Shown piece after piece: positions 16,782 through 28,706 of a stretch of 64,000 nucleotides of DNA. The DNA is from Rhizomicrobium sp. (lineage in GTDB: Bacteria > Pseudomonadota > Alphaproteobacteria > Micropepsales > Micropepsaceae). The number at the start of each line of letters is the position of its first letter. Position 1 is the stretch's first letter. The notes beneath the pieces were generated by a model. The model saw only the letters and a program-made list of their open reading frames with translations. It had not been told where the DNA came from and searched no databases. A program made the position numbers and the translations under genes. Where the stretch lies: NCBI GenBank assembly GCA_037200985.1, contig JBBCGJ010000001.1, positions 4,440,756-4,504,755 on the forward strand, in the 5' to 3' direction.

Positions 16782-17915
16782 CTACGCCATCGCCACGAGC
16801 ACGATCGCGCTCGCCATGGTCAGCACCAAGACCGGGATCGCCCAGGTCAGGTAGAGATAGGCCTGCTCCTGCACCCAGCGGCCGAACAGCTTCTCCACCA
16901 CGTCGAAGCGGTAGAACACCACATTGATCAGAAGGCTGAGCCCCAGCGTGACGTAGTTCAGCGCGAACAGCCGGTTCACCGGATTGTCGCCGGTGCTCAG
17001 GACCTCATAGGCCTGGTTCACCGTGAAGTTCAGCGCGATGACCGCGAACAATCCGCCGATGATCAGGTTCACCAGCTCGAAGGTCTCGATCCCGAACTTG
17101 CCGTCCTCCATGTGGTTCAGCCAGATCGCCAGCAGGGGAATGAGCAGCGAGGCGAACAGCGGAATGAAGATCGACGCCAGGACCGAGCCCGGCTCCCGCG
17201 CGACGGTCAGCGAGGCCACGGCGCGCGTGTGCATCGCGCCGTACCAGCCCTTGAGCGGCTGGCTGGTCAGCGCCACGGTCTTGATCGACCAGCCGTTCAG
17301 CGACGCGTCGGGATCGGCCTGGCTGAAATCCAGATCGTCCTGGTCGTATTGCAGCACCACCTGGTCGGAGGTCTGGCCCCGGATCGCCGCCTCGATCTGC
17401 AGCTTCTGGCGGTCGAACGGGAATCGCGTCACCTCGTAAGGCGTCGCGAACTCGCCGGTGATGCGCTTGATCATCTCCACGTCGCCGCTGGGGAAGATCC
17501 GCAGGCCCAGATTGGTATAGGTCGGATCGCCCTTCTCGTTGGCGATCTCGATCGCCGGCACCCAGATGGTGGCGAGCTGCGCCTTCGCGTCGTCGCCGCG
17601 ATAGACCTTGGGCGGATCGGTCTGTTCCTCGTCCGGCCGGCGCAGGCTCGGCACTTCCCAGCGCAGGCGCACATCGACCGTGCCCTTGAAGGTGCCGGCG
17701 TTCTCGTCGAAGGATTCGAGATCGACGAAGGCAACGCCCACCTTCACGATCAGGGGCGTGCCCTTTTCCATCGGCATCGTCGGCGGCATGGCCGTGGTGG
17801 TGGCCGGCGGCGGCTCCTGGCCGGCGAAGGCGATGCCGCCGAGGCCGAGCGCGATCAGCGCCAGCGCCAGAAGCGAGCGCTTCGTGCCGCCGCCCTTCAG
17901 GAAAGAGCGCTTCAT
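16782..17915 (-). CDS. Prokaryotic pentameric ligand-gated ion channel (GLIC-like)
   Basis: A 377-residue subunit of the Cys-loop/Pro-loop receptor superfamily, expected to form a homopentameric channel in the inner membrane. Residues 1-31 are a signal peptide. The extracellular beta-sandwich spans about 52-240 and holds the Pro-loop signature FPFDRQ at 165-170, without the flanking cysteines seen in animals. Four helices follow: M1 243-266, M2 279-300 (FELVNLIIGGLFAVIALNF), M3 314-336, M4 352-376. The M2-M3 loop NPVNRLFALNY resembles GLIC. Its ATG overlaps the stop of the dCache gene (ATGA), so the two are made together. The ligand is unknown. Confidence 0.9.
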   Translation of the reverse strand: MKRSFLKGGGTKRSLLALALIALGLGGIAFAGQEPPPATTTAMPPTMPMEKGTPLIVKVGVAFVDLESFDENAGTFKGTVDVRLRWEVPSLRRPDEEQTDPPKVYRGDDAKAQLATIWVPAIEIANEKGDPTYTNLGLRIFPSGDVEMIKRITGEFATPYEVTRFPFDRQKLQIEAAIRGQTSDQVVLQYDQDDLDFSQADPDASLNGWSIKTVALTSQPLKGWYGAMHTRAVASLTVAREPGSVLASIFIPLFASLLIPLLAIWLNHMEDGKFGIETFELVNLIIGGLFAVIALNFTVNQAYEVLSTGDNPVNRLFALNYVTLGLSLLINVVFYRFDVVEKLFGRWVQEQAYLYLTWAIPVLVLTMASAIVLVAMA

Positions 17916-19027
17916 TCGCCGTGCCCCGGCTTGACCGTGCCTTGCAGTTCCGCGAGGTCCCGGATCTCCTTGCAGAACTTGTCGGTATCCTCGGCCGGCT
18001 CCGCGCCGCCCGCCTCGGCGCGCAGCCGCTCGGTGACGATGCTCAAGGGACGCAGCAGGAAGCCGCGGATCACGATGATGATGGCGCCCGCCATCAGCAC
18101 GATGCCGAAGATCGCCGCGGCGATCTGCCAGACGAAGGACTGGCTCGCCGCCGCGCGCGACGGGCTGAAATCGCGCGTCAGCGCGATCACGCCCAGCGAC
18201 TCGCCGGCGCCGTTGCGCAAGGGGACCAAGAGCACGCCATAGGGGATGCCGTCGGCGTCGCGCGCGTAGCGCACCGGCTGGCTCACGCCAGCGAGGTCGG
18301 CGTCGCCGATCAGCGATTTCATCAGGACGGCGTTGGTCGTGTGATAGCGGATGAAATGGCTGACGCGGTTCTGGTCGCTGTAGATCGACGGATCGATGCC
18401 CTTGGCGATGTCGCGCAGCGGCTTCTCCTCGACATAGAGCGTCGCATCCAGGCCGTAGGTCGCCTTGAGCTGGTCGAGCACCGGGCCGAAATCCACGCCG
18501 AATTCGAAACTGCCGATATGGGCGCCGGCCTTGTCGTGGATCGGCGCGATGCCGAAGATCGCCGGGCCCGAGCGGGCGATGGCGAAGCCCTTGCGCGGCT
18601 GGTGGTCGCGGTTCACCGCCACCACCATCGGCCGGCTGCGCGTCAGGTCGTCGCCGAAATTGGTCGGCGCCTGCAGCCGCAGCAGCGACGTCGCGGGCGG
18701 CAGATGGAACTGCGACTGCGACACGCCGTGGCGGTCGCGCTGCACCGCGTACATCTCGCCGAACAGGGCGAGCAGCTTGTCGTGGTCCTTGGCCGCCACC
18801 GCTTCGCGCGTGATGTCGAGGTCCGCGACGATGTCGGCGCGGGCCAGCGCGCGCTCGGCCGCGCCGTCGAGCGACGAGGTCAGGATCGACTGCATGAGCT
18901 GGTACTGGCCCTGCTCGACGGAGTCGGTCAGGCCGCTGAACAGTTTGTTCGAAACGAAGGTCAGAGTGAGGATGACGATGGCGGATGCGACGATCAGCGC
19001 GACGGGCGCGCTGCGGCGGAAAGTCAT
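17912..19027 (-). CDS. Membrane-anchored dCache sensor protein without an output domain
   Basis: A 371-residue protein with one N-terminal membrane helix (residues 8-28), a large periplasmic region, a second helix near 298-322, and a short cytoplasmic tail of about 45 residues. The periplasmic part carries dCache_3-type landmarks: FHLPPATSLLRLQ, the FGDDLTRSRP block, and GIAPIHDKAGAHIGSFEFG. The tail starts like a HAMP domain (LLRPLSIVTERLRAE) but no kinase, cyclase or chemotaxis module follows. The start ATG 19027 is preceded by GGGGG; an upstream ATG at 19054 is possible. The overlap with the channel gene suggests the two proteins act together. Confidence 0.85.
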   Translation of the reverse strand: MTFRRSAPVALIVASAIVILTLTFVSNKLFSGLTDSVEQGQYQLMQSILTSSLDGAAERALARADIVADLDITREAVAAKDHDKLLALFGEMYAVQRDRHGVSQSQFHLPPATSLLRLQAPTNFGDDLTRSRPMVVAVNRDHQPRKGFAIARSGPAIFGIAPIHDKAGAHIGSFEFGVDFGPVLDQLKATYGLDATLYVEEKPLRDIAKGIDPSIYSDQNRVSHFIRYHTTNAVLMKSLIGDADLAGVSQPVRYARDADGIPYGVLLVPLRNGAGESLGVIALTRDFSPSRAAASQSFVWQIAAAIFGIVLMAGAIIIVIRGFLLRPLSIVTERLRAEAGGAEPAEDTDKFCKEIRDLAELQGTVKPGHGE

Positions 19028-19166
19028 GAATGCCCCCAAGAAAGCCGCGCCCAAACGGCCGGTGTCGCCAAGCTAATGGCGGTTTAGCCCAGCGCGATCA
19101 ACAACCTTCGCGTTGCAGCATCGCGCGCGGCGGCGTTTCTTTTTGGAACGGTGCGCGCCGACGCGA

Positions 19167-19829
19167 TCAGTTGGAATTGGTGCCCGCTTCGACCTGCTTG
19201 CGCTTGGCGTTCACGTCGGCGATCAGCTTGGCGATGCTGCCGTTGTTGTTGCCGAGGAAGCTGGTGAACTGCGCCTGTTCCTCGATCGCGATCCAGATGC
19301 CGGCGACGCCGAAGTCGATGATCACCATCCGTCCGTTGTCGTTGACGACGCGGAAATCGACCTCCAGCGGCTGCTTGCCGCTGGTGTCGCTCGGATCGAT
19401 GAGATGGGTCTGGACGATGGTGTCGCCCGGCGCCCGCTCCTGGCTGCCGAACACCTGGAGCGTCTGCCCGGAATATTTCGCGAAATAGGACTGGTACACC
19501 GCGACGGCGTAGTTCTGGAACGCGGCGGCGAACTGATCCTGCTCCTGGGGGCTGGCGGTGCGGTAGTACTGGCCGAGCGTGAAATTCGCGATGCGGCGCA
19601 TATTGGTCAGGCCGAGGATGAAGGTCTGGAACTGCGACTTGCGCTGCGCCTCGCTCGCGCCCGTGTTGTTCAGGATCGTGAGGCCCTTCGCGACGTTCGT
19701 CGCGATGAACGCTTCCGCCGGCGGGGCCGCGCTCGCGGGCGCGGCGGCGAACAGGTTCGCGGCCGCCACCATCAGGGCCAGGGCGCCGCGGCGCGCGATT
19801 GCGGGCATGCGAAGGGACATCTCGAACAT
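19167..19829 (-). CDS. mlaC: MlaC/Ttg2D-family phospholipid-binding protein
   Basis: Periplasmic lipid-carrier of the Mla pathway (220 aa), which shuttles phospholipid between the outer-membrane MlaA complex and the inner-membrane MlaFEDB transporter. A signal peptide ends APASAA near residue 35. The mature chain has the family pattern: LTNMRRIANFTLGQYYRTAS, then FQNYAVAVYQSYFAKYSGQ, and VDFRVVNDNGRMVIIDFGVAGIWIA. Start ATG 19829 follows GAGGAAAG. The only other mla gene visible is the broken mlaA upstream. Confidence 0.9.
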   Translation of the reverse strand: MFEMSLRMPAIARRGALALMVAAANLFAAAPASAAPPAEAFIATNVAKGLTILNNTGASEAQRKSQFQTFILGLTNMRRIANFTLGQYYRTASPQEQDQFAAAFQNYAVAVYQSYFAKYSGQTLQVFGSQERAPGDTIVQTHLIDPSDTSGKQPLEVDFRVVNDNGRMVIIDFGVAGIWIAIEEQAQFTSFLGNNNGSIAKLIADVNAKRKQVEAGTNSN

Positions 19830-19894
19830 GGAAAATCTTTCCTCGGCGGGACCCCCAGGATCAAGGCCCCTTGTGGCAAGTTCGTGGCAGGGCT

Positions 19895-20180
19895 TCAGAA
19901 CGCCGGCAAATCCTCTACATCCGGCCGCCCATTGCGAATTTCGTTGTTGCGAAGCTGCCTGTAAAGGCTGCGCAACGACGCGTAGTAGTCCAGCGAGCCG
20001 CGCTCGATGCCGCCCACCGTCTCATAGGTCTGTCCGCGCAGGTCCAGCAGGTTGAAGGCATAGCGCCCGGCCTCCCACCACAGATGCTGCTTGAACCGCA
20101 CGCATTTCCGGCGTCGGCGTCGCGCAGCCCGCAAGCGCCGACACGCCGACAGCGGCGAGCATTCCCCGTAGCTTGAACAT
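19895..20180 (-). pseudogene. mlaA: Decayed mlaA (VacJ lipoprotein) remnant
   Basis: An ATG at 20180 starts a lipoprotein signal peptide (MFKLRGMLAAVGVSALAGCA, lipobox LAGC), but this frame closes after 52 codons. The real C-terminus of MlaA continues in another frame: RGQTYETVGGIERGSLDYYA and SLRSLYRQLRNNEIRNG, ending LPAF at 19895. The whole relic is 286 bases, about 95 codons, against roughly 230-260 for intact MlaA, so a large internal deletion plus a frame change has occurred. It lies 65 bases upstream of mlaC on the same strand, the standard order. A sequencing error cannot explain the missing centre. Confidence 0.75.
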
Positions 20181-20296
20181 CCCCACCTAGCCCGATTTCC
20201 GGCAGTCTATATCGGCAGAATGGTTGATGGCGCAAACACCCCGGCGGCAATGGAGACTGCCGGAATCGGCGTCCCATCGAAAAGGATTGCATAATC

Positions 20297-20316
20297 ATAT
20301 AAAGATATGTTTATAT
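20297..20316. promoter_or_regulatory. Candidate SahR-type operator
   Basis: Inverted repeat ATATAAA-GATATG-TTTATAT (7-base arms, 6-base spacer), strikingly AT-rich, 21 bases upstream of the start of the ArsR-methyltransferase regulator that leads the metF operon. This AAAGATAT-type symmetry resembles the site I recall for SahR, the S-adenosylhomocysteine-responsive ArsR regulator of methionine genes. The symmetry is seen; the regulator assignment is inference. Confidence 0.6.
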
Positions 20317-20337
20317 CCATCCGTCTTGGAGACGATG

Positions 20338-21303
20338 ATGGACGAATTGGTGGCCATGCTGCGTGCCGCGGGCGATCCGACCCGCCTGCGCCTGCTGCTG
20401 CTCCTGCGCCAGGCGGAGCTGACGGTCAGCGAGCTGGTCGACATCGTGGGCCAGAGCCAGCCGCGCGTCTCCCGCCATCTGAAATTGCTGACCGAGGCCC
20501 ATCTGATCGAGCGCTTCAAGGAAGGAAGCTGGGTGTTCTACCGCGCCTGCGACCGCGGCCAGGGGGCCGAGCTCGGCGCCACCATCGCCGGCATCGCCGC
20601 GCCGCAGGAGCCCGATCTGAAGCGCCTCGCCCAGGTACGCGAATCCCGCGCCGCCGAGGCCGCCGCCTTCTTCAAGGCCAATGCCGCGGAATGGGAGCGC
20701 ATCCGCGGTCTGCATGCGCCCGACAAGGATGTGGAAGCGGCCATCGTCCGCCACATCGCCGAACAGCCGATGGATTCGCTGCTCGATGCCGGCACCGGCA
20801 CGGGCAGCATGCTCGAACTGCTCAGCCCACACGTGAAGCGCGCTGTCGGCATCGACGTCAGCCCGGAGATGCTCGCCATCGCGCGCGACCGCCTCGCGCG
20901 CGCCGACATCCATCACGCCCAGGTGCGCCTCGGCGACATCTACCGCCTGCCGTTCCCGACCGGCAACACGCTCAGCGGCTTCGACGCGGTGCTGCTGCAC
21001 CAAGTGCTGCATTATCTCGACGATCCGCAGGCCGCGGTGGTGGAGGCCGCGCGCGTCCTGCGCGGCGGCGGGCGCCTTTTGATCGCCGACTTCGCTCCCC
21101 ACGCGCTGGAATTCCTGCGCGAGGATTTCGCCCATCGCCGTCTCGGCTTCTCCGACCGCGAGATCCACGGCTGGCTCGACGCCGCCGGCCTCAAATCGCT
21201 CACCGGCGAGACCGTGGTGCCGCGCGCCGCCGGCGCCGACAAGCTCATCGTCAAGATATGGCTCGCGCAGAAGTCCGCGGGCGCCAAGGCAGAGGCCGCA
21301 TGA
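20338..21303 (+). CDS. ArsR-family regulator fused to a SAM-methyltransferase domain (SahR-like)
   Basis: A 321-residue two-domain protein. Residues 1-90 are a winged helix with recognition segment QSQPRVSRHLKLLTEAHLIE. From about 130 a class I methyltransferase fold follows, with the SAM loop LLDAGTGTGSMLELL, then VGIDVSPEML and ADFAPH. ArsR-methyltransferase fusions beside metF and metH are known as SahR-type regulators that sense S-adenosylhomocysteine, so the domain may bind rather than methylate. ATG 20338 is preferred over 20335 for its spacing to GGAG. The stop overlaps the metF start (ATGA). Confidence 0.85.
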   Translation: MDELVAMLRAAGDPTRLRLLLLLRQAELTVSELVDIVGQSQPRVSRHLKLLTEAHLIERFKEGSWVFYRACDRGQGAELGATIAGIAAPQEPDLKRLAQVRESRAAEAAAFFKANAAEWERIRGLHAPDKDVEAAIVRHIAEQPMDSLLDAGTGTGSMLELLSPHVKRAVGIDVSPEMLAIARDRLARADIHHAQVRLGDIYRLPFPTGNTLSGFDAVLLHQVLHYLDDPQAAVVEAARVLRGGGRLLIADFAPHALEFLREDFAHRRLGFSDREIHGWLDAAGLKSLTGETVVPRAAGADKLIVKIWLAQKSAGAKAEAA

Positions 21304-22187
21304 GTCTCCAGGAACTCGTCTCCGACACGCGCCCGATCTCGGTCAGCTTCGAATTCTCCCCGCCCCGCACGCCCGAGGCGGAGGACAGCCTGTGGAAGTC
21401 GATCCGCCGGCTGGAGCCGATGGCGCCCGATTTCGTCTCCGTCACCTATGGCGCCGGCGGCTCGACGCGCGAGCGAACCCACACCACGGTCAAGCGCATG
21501 GTCGATGAGACCACGCTCCGGCCGGCGGCGCACCTGACCTGCGTCGGCCATTCGAAGGCCGAGATCGAGGAGATCGTCCGCAACTACTGGGACGCCGGCA
21601 TCCGTCACATCGTGGCGCTGCGCGGCGACATGCCCGACATGAGCGGCCCCTATCGCCCGCACGAAGACGGCTATGCCTCGACCCCCGACATGATCCGCGG
21701 CATCCGCGCCATCGCGCCCTTCGAGATCAGCGTCTCCTTCTATCCCGAAGCACATCCGGATTCGCCGAACTTCGACCACGACATCGCGCTCCTGAAGCGC
21801 AAGGTCGATGCCGGCGCGACCCGCGCCCTCGGCCAGTTCTGCTTCTACAACGACTATGTCGCGCGCTTCCGCGACAAGGCCGCCGCCGCCGGCATCGCGA
21901 TCCCCATCGTCCCCGGCATCATGCCGACCACCGCCTTCCGCGGCATCGAGCGCATGGCGGGGCGCGCCGGCGCCTCGGTCCCGACTTGGCTGACCCGCGC
22001 CTATGGCGGCCTCGACGACGACATCGAGACCCGCCGCATCGTCGCCGCCGCCGTCCTGGCCGAGCAGGTGCACGAGATGCGCGCGCGGGGCTTTCACCAT
22101 TTCCATTTCTACACGCTCAACCAGGCGAACCTGACCTACGCGGCGTGCCGCATCATGGGGCTGGTGCCGAAGGGCCCGCTCCAATGA
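21300..22187 (+). CDS. metF: Methylenetetrahydrofolate reductase
   Basis: FAD enzyme (295 aa) that reduces 5,10-methylene-THF to 5-methyl-THF, the methyl donor for MetH. The TIM-barrel landmarks are [12 protein letters not shown] with the catalytic Glu, [39 protein letters not shown], and [12 protein letters not shown] at the C-terminus. The start overlaps the regulator stop by 4 bases. A palindromic repeat separates it from metH, so transcripts may be partly attenuated between the two. Confidence 0.96.
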   Translation: MSLQELVSDTRPISVSFEFSPPRTPEAEDSLWKSIRRLEPMAPDFVSVTYGAGGSTRERTHTTVKRMVDETTLRPAAHLTCVGHSKAEIEEIVRNYWDAGIRHIVALRGDMPDMSGPYRPHEDGYASTPDMIRGIRAIAPFEISVSFYPEAHPDSPNFDHDIALLKRKVDAGATRALGQFCFYNDYVARFRDKAAAAGIAIPIVPGIMPTTAFRGIERMAGRAGASVPTWLTRAYGGLDDDIETRRIVAAAVLAEQVHEMRARGFHHFHFYTLNQANLTYAACRIMGLVPKGPLQ

Positions 22188-22205
22188 TCCTTGCACGGAA
22201 CATTC

Positions 22206-22331
22206 CCTCCCCCGCTGTTGCGGGGGAGGGGAACCGCGAAGCGGTGGAGGGGGCCCGACTGGGCTCGCTCTATCCGCACGGCCCCCTCCGTCTCGCTTCG
22301 CTCGACACCTCCCCCGCAAACGCGGGGGAGG
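22206..22331. repeat. Large palindromic repeat (CCTCCCCCGC family) between metF and metH
   Basis: Outer hairpin units CCTCCCCCGCTGTTGCGGGG and CCTCCCCCGCAAACGCGGGG flank an inner region with GGAGGGGGCCC and GGCCCCCTCC facing each other. The same family occurs inside genes at 30441 and 36650, after the insertion sequence at 38293, and as a half unit at 55613. The last bases of this copy, GGGGGAGG, run straight into AAAAGGAAT, the ribosome site of metH. Confidence 0.85.
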
Positions 22332-22344
22332 AAAAGGAATACGC

Positions 22345-26058
<3,714 letters not shown>

Positions 26059-26147
26059 GCGCCGCACCGCAGCATCGGCCTGGATTATTTGTCCTCTCCT
26101 TGCCTTCGCACTATGCTTTTCTCCGGCGGCACTGGGGCGATGTGCAC

Positions 26148-27083
26148 ATGGGGCGGGGAACGGGGCGCTTATGCGTCCTTGCGGCAGGCTTGATCCTGTG
26201 GACGACGCCCGCCTGGCCCGACGAGACCTGCACGCTCTATCGGATCGCCACGGTGGATATGGGCATCGACGCCGGCGGCCGCATGACGGTGCCGATGACG
26301 GTCGGCGGCCAGACGGTGAACATGCTGGTCGACACCGGCGGCCTGGACACGATGCTGTCCGAATCCGTCGTGGCGTCCCTCGGCCTGCACAAATCGCGGA
26401 TATGGAACACGCGCATCACCATCTACGGCGGAACCCCGGTCGAATTTTTCGCCGAAGCGCACGACATCTCGTTCGGCGGCCTCAAGGCGGCGTCGATGAA
26501 GTTCCTCGTCCTGCCGGAGGAGCGGGCCAGGAGCGGCATCGGCGGATTGCTCGCGCCGGACATCCTGCGCGCCTATGACGACGATTTCGATTTCGCCAAC
26601 GGCAAGTTCAGCCTGTTCTCGCCCGACCATTGCAAGGGCCGGGTGGTCTATTGGACCAAGAACCCGGTGGTCGCCAAGATCGATATTGCGATCGATGCGA
26701 GCGGCCACATCAGGCTGCCGGTCACGATCGACGGCCGGGAGGTGCGTCTCACCTTCGACACCGGCGCGGAGGACACCACGATGAGCCTGGATCAGGCGGA
26801 AGACCTGTTCGGCTTCGACGAAAAATCCCCGGATCTCAAGGTGGTCGACGGCGAAGGCGACAACGCCATCTACCAATATCCGTTCAAGACCCTGACCTTC
26901 GGCGGCGACGACACGGGCAGGGTCACGGTCAACAATCCCCACATCTATCTGACGCCGCGTTCGGTGTCGAAGCTGTCGGATGCGGAATCGGGTCTCCTCG
27001 GAATGGGCATCCTGCGCCAGCTTCATCTCTACATCTCCTATAAGGAGCATCGCATCTTCGTCTCGCCGGCATCGGCGAATTGA
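26148..27083 (+). CDS. Exported two-lobed retropepsin-like aspartic protease
   Basis: A 311-residue protein with a signal peptide (residues 1-25, ending TTPAWP). Two aspartic-protease half-sites are present: LVDTGGLDTML at about Asp62 and LTFDTGAEDTTM at about Asp204. Each is preceded by matching strands (RMTVPMTVGGQTVNM and HIRLPVTIDGREVRL), so the gene looks like a tandem duplication of a retropepsin domain and could form an active site within one chain. GILLRQLHLYISYKEHRIFV-like ends are typical of bacterial gag-polyprotein peptidase domains. The substrate is unknown. A TPR protein gene follows at once. Confidence 0.8.
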   Translation: MGRGTGRLCVLAAGLILWTTPAWPDETCTLYRIATVDMGIDAGGRMTVPMTVGGQTVNMLVDTGGLDTMLSESVVASLGLHKSRIWNTRITIYGGTPVEFFAEAHDISFGGLKAASMKFLVLPEERARSGIGGLLAPDILRAYDDDFDFANGKFSLFSPDHCKGRVVYWTKNPVVAKIDIAIDASGHIRLPVTIDGREVRLTFDTGAEDTTMSLDQAEDLFGFDEKSPDLKVVDGEGDNAIYQYPFKTLTFGGDDTGRVTVNNPHIYLTPRSVSKLSDAESGLLGMGILRQLHLYISYKEHRIFVSPASAN

Positions 27084-27094
27084 CGGTGCGCGCG

Positions 27095-27925
27095 ATGCGG
27101 CGGATCCTGCTGGCCCTCCTGCTGTTCGGCGCGATGACGGGCCCGGCGCCCGCCGCCGGCTATGACGATTTCGCCCGCGGCCTCACCGCCGCGGCGCGCG
27201 ACGATCCCGACGGCGCCATCGCCGCCTTCACGGCGGCGTTGGGCGACGGCGACCTCAGCGCCGCGCTGGTGCCGCAGGCCTATCGCGGCCGCGCCCGCGC
27301 CTATTTGGCCAGGGGCCGCTGCGCCGATGCGCTGGCCGATCTGGACGCGGCGCTGAAGCTGAAGCCCGGCGAGGGCGATCTCGTCGCGCAGCACGGCTTC
27401 GCCGCCGCCTGCCTCGACAAGCTCGACGTCGCGCTGGCCGATTACGACGCCCTGATCGCCGCGAAGTTCTCGACCGACATCTATCGCGCGCGCGGCGTCC
27501 TGCGCTGGCGCATGGGCGATCCCGCCGCCGCGGTCGCGGATTTCTCGACCTATGTGTCGCTCTTCGGGAAGGATCCCTATGGCGTGCTCTGGCTGGAGAT
27601 GTCGCGGGCGCGCGCCGGCGCGCTCGATCTATCGGTCGCCGCCGACGATGCGCGCCATTTCGACGCCGACAAATGGCCCGTCGCGCTGCTGAAGCTCTAC
27701 GCCGGAAAGCTCAAGCCGGACGGCATCGCCGCCGCCGCCGCCGCGGGCGATGCGTCCGAACGGGACGACCGGCAATGCGAGGCCGATTTCTATCTCGGCG
27801 AGTGGTGGCTGACCCAGGCGGATACGTCGCCGGCGCGGCCGCTGCTGCAGCGGGCCCGCGACGCCTGCCGGCACGATTTTCTCGAATGGGGCATGGCCGG
27901 GGCGGAGCTGCAGCGCCTCAAATAG
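27095..27925 (+). CDS. Exported TPR-repeat protein
   Basis: A 276-residue periplasmic protein. The N-terminus MRRILLALLLFGAMTGPAPA is a signal peptide. Several helix pairs of TPR type follow: DDPDGAIAAFTAALGDGD, VPQAYRGRARAYLARGRCAD, ALADLDAALKLKPGEGD, and DIYRARGVLRWRMGDPAAA. Four Cys residues are spread through the mature part. I chose ATG 27095; a TTG at 27080 would overlap the protease stop (TTGA) and is also possible. The tight spacing suggests it works with the aspartic protease, perhaps as a binding partner. Confidence 0.75.
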   Translation: MRRILLALLLFGAMTGPAPAAGYDDFARGLTAAARDDPDGAIAAFTAALGDGDLSAALVPQAYRGRARAYLARGRCADALADLDAALKLKPGEGDLVAQHGFAAACLDKLDVALADYDALIAAKFSTDIYRARGVLRWRMGDPAAAVADFSTYVSLFGKDPYGVLWLEMSRARAGALDLSVAADDARHFDADKWPVALLKLYAGKLKPDGIAAAAAAGDASERDDRQCEADFYLGEWWLTQADTSPARPLLQRARDACRHDFLEWGMAGAELQRLK

Positions 27926-27934
27926 CCGGCGGCG

Positions 27935-28624
27935 TCACCACGGCAGGTCCTTGCCCGCATAATCGCGGAACGTGCCGCTGTTCTTGAGCGTCAGCTCCGC
28001 GATGCGGGCGCGCAGGCCTTCGACGCTCTCAGGCGGCGTCAGCGTCGCGCTGGCGCCGCCCATGTCCGTCTGCACCCAGCCGGGATGGAAGATGCCGACA
28101 GCGATGCCGTCGCGCGCCCATTCCTTGGAGAGGCCGCGCATGAAGGAATTCACCGCCGCTTTCGACGCATGATAGGGATAGGCGCCGCCGCTGTGGTTTG
28201 CGATGGAGCCGAGCTGGCTGGTGATCGTGACCAGCTTCTTGTCCGTGCCGGCCTTGAGATTGTCATGGAACGCCGCCGCCACCGTCACCGGCGCGACGCT
28301 GTTGACCGCGAAGACCTGCAGCCAGGCCTCCGCATCGATGATGCCCTTGGCGGGTTCGCGCGGCCCGCCCACGCCGGCATTGTTGATCAGGATGTCGATC
28401 GGCGTGTCGCCGAGATCGGCCTTCAGCGATGCCACCGATTTGGGATCGGCGACGTCGACCGCCGCGACCCGCACATTGCGCGCGGTCTTCACCAGCGCGT
28501 TGAGCGCGTCGGCCCTGTCCGGCTCGCGGCAGCCGGCGATGATGTCGGCACCCTCGGCGGCGTATTGCCTGACGAATTCCAATCCGATGCCGCGATTGGC
28601 GCCGGTAATGAGAATGGTGGTCAT
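27935..28624 (-). CDS. Short-chain dehydrogenase (C-factor-like SDR)
   Basis: A 229-residue SDR. The cofactor motif is ILITGANRGIGLEF at the N-terminus, DILINNAGVGGP carries NNAG, SQLGSI holds the catalytic Ser, and YPYHASKAAVN the Tyr/Lys pair. Its short length and the WVQTDMGG segment after the active site resemble the C-signal/sniffer group. ATG 28624 has AAGGAG at ideal spacing. The stop is 10 bases from the convergent TPR gene. Substrate unknown. Confidence 0.88.
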   Translation of the reverse strand: MTTILITGANRGIGLEFVRQYAAEGADIIAGCREPDRADALNALVKTARNVRVAAVDVADPKSVASLKADLGDTPIDILINNAGVGGPREPAKGIIDAEAWLQVFAVNSVAPVTVAAAFHDNLKAGTDKKLVTITSQLGSIANHSGGAYPYHASKAAVNSFMRGLSKEWARDGIAVGIFHPGWVQTDMGGASATLTPPESVEGLRARIAELTLKNSGTFRDYAGKDLPW

Positions 28625-28651
28625 GACTGAACTCCTTGAATTGCTTGCACC

Positions 28652-28706
28652 ACTGTCATCCCCGGCGAGCACCGCGCGCGTAGCGCGGCTCGCCGGGGAT
28701 GACAGT
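28652..28706. repeat. Perfect 19-base inverted repeat hairpin
   Basis: ACTGTCATCCCCGGCGAGC at 28652-28670 is exactly mirrored by GCTCGCCGGGGATGACAGT at 28688-28706, around a GC-rich loop. It lies between the end of the 5-oxoprolinase gene (whose stop codon it touches) and the SDR gene on the same strand. It could act as a terminator or mRNA 3' stabiliser, but lacks a U tract. Confidence 0.75.
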
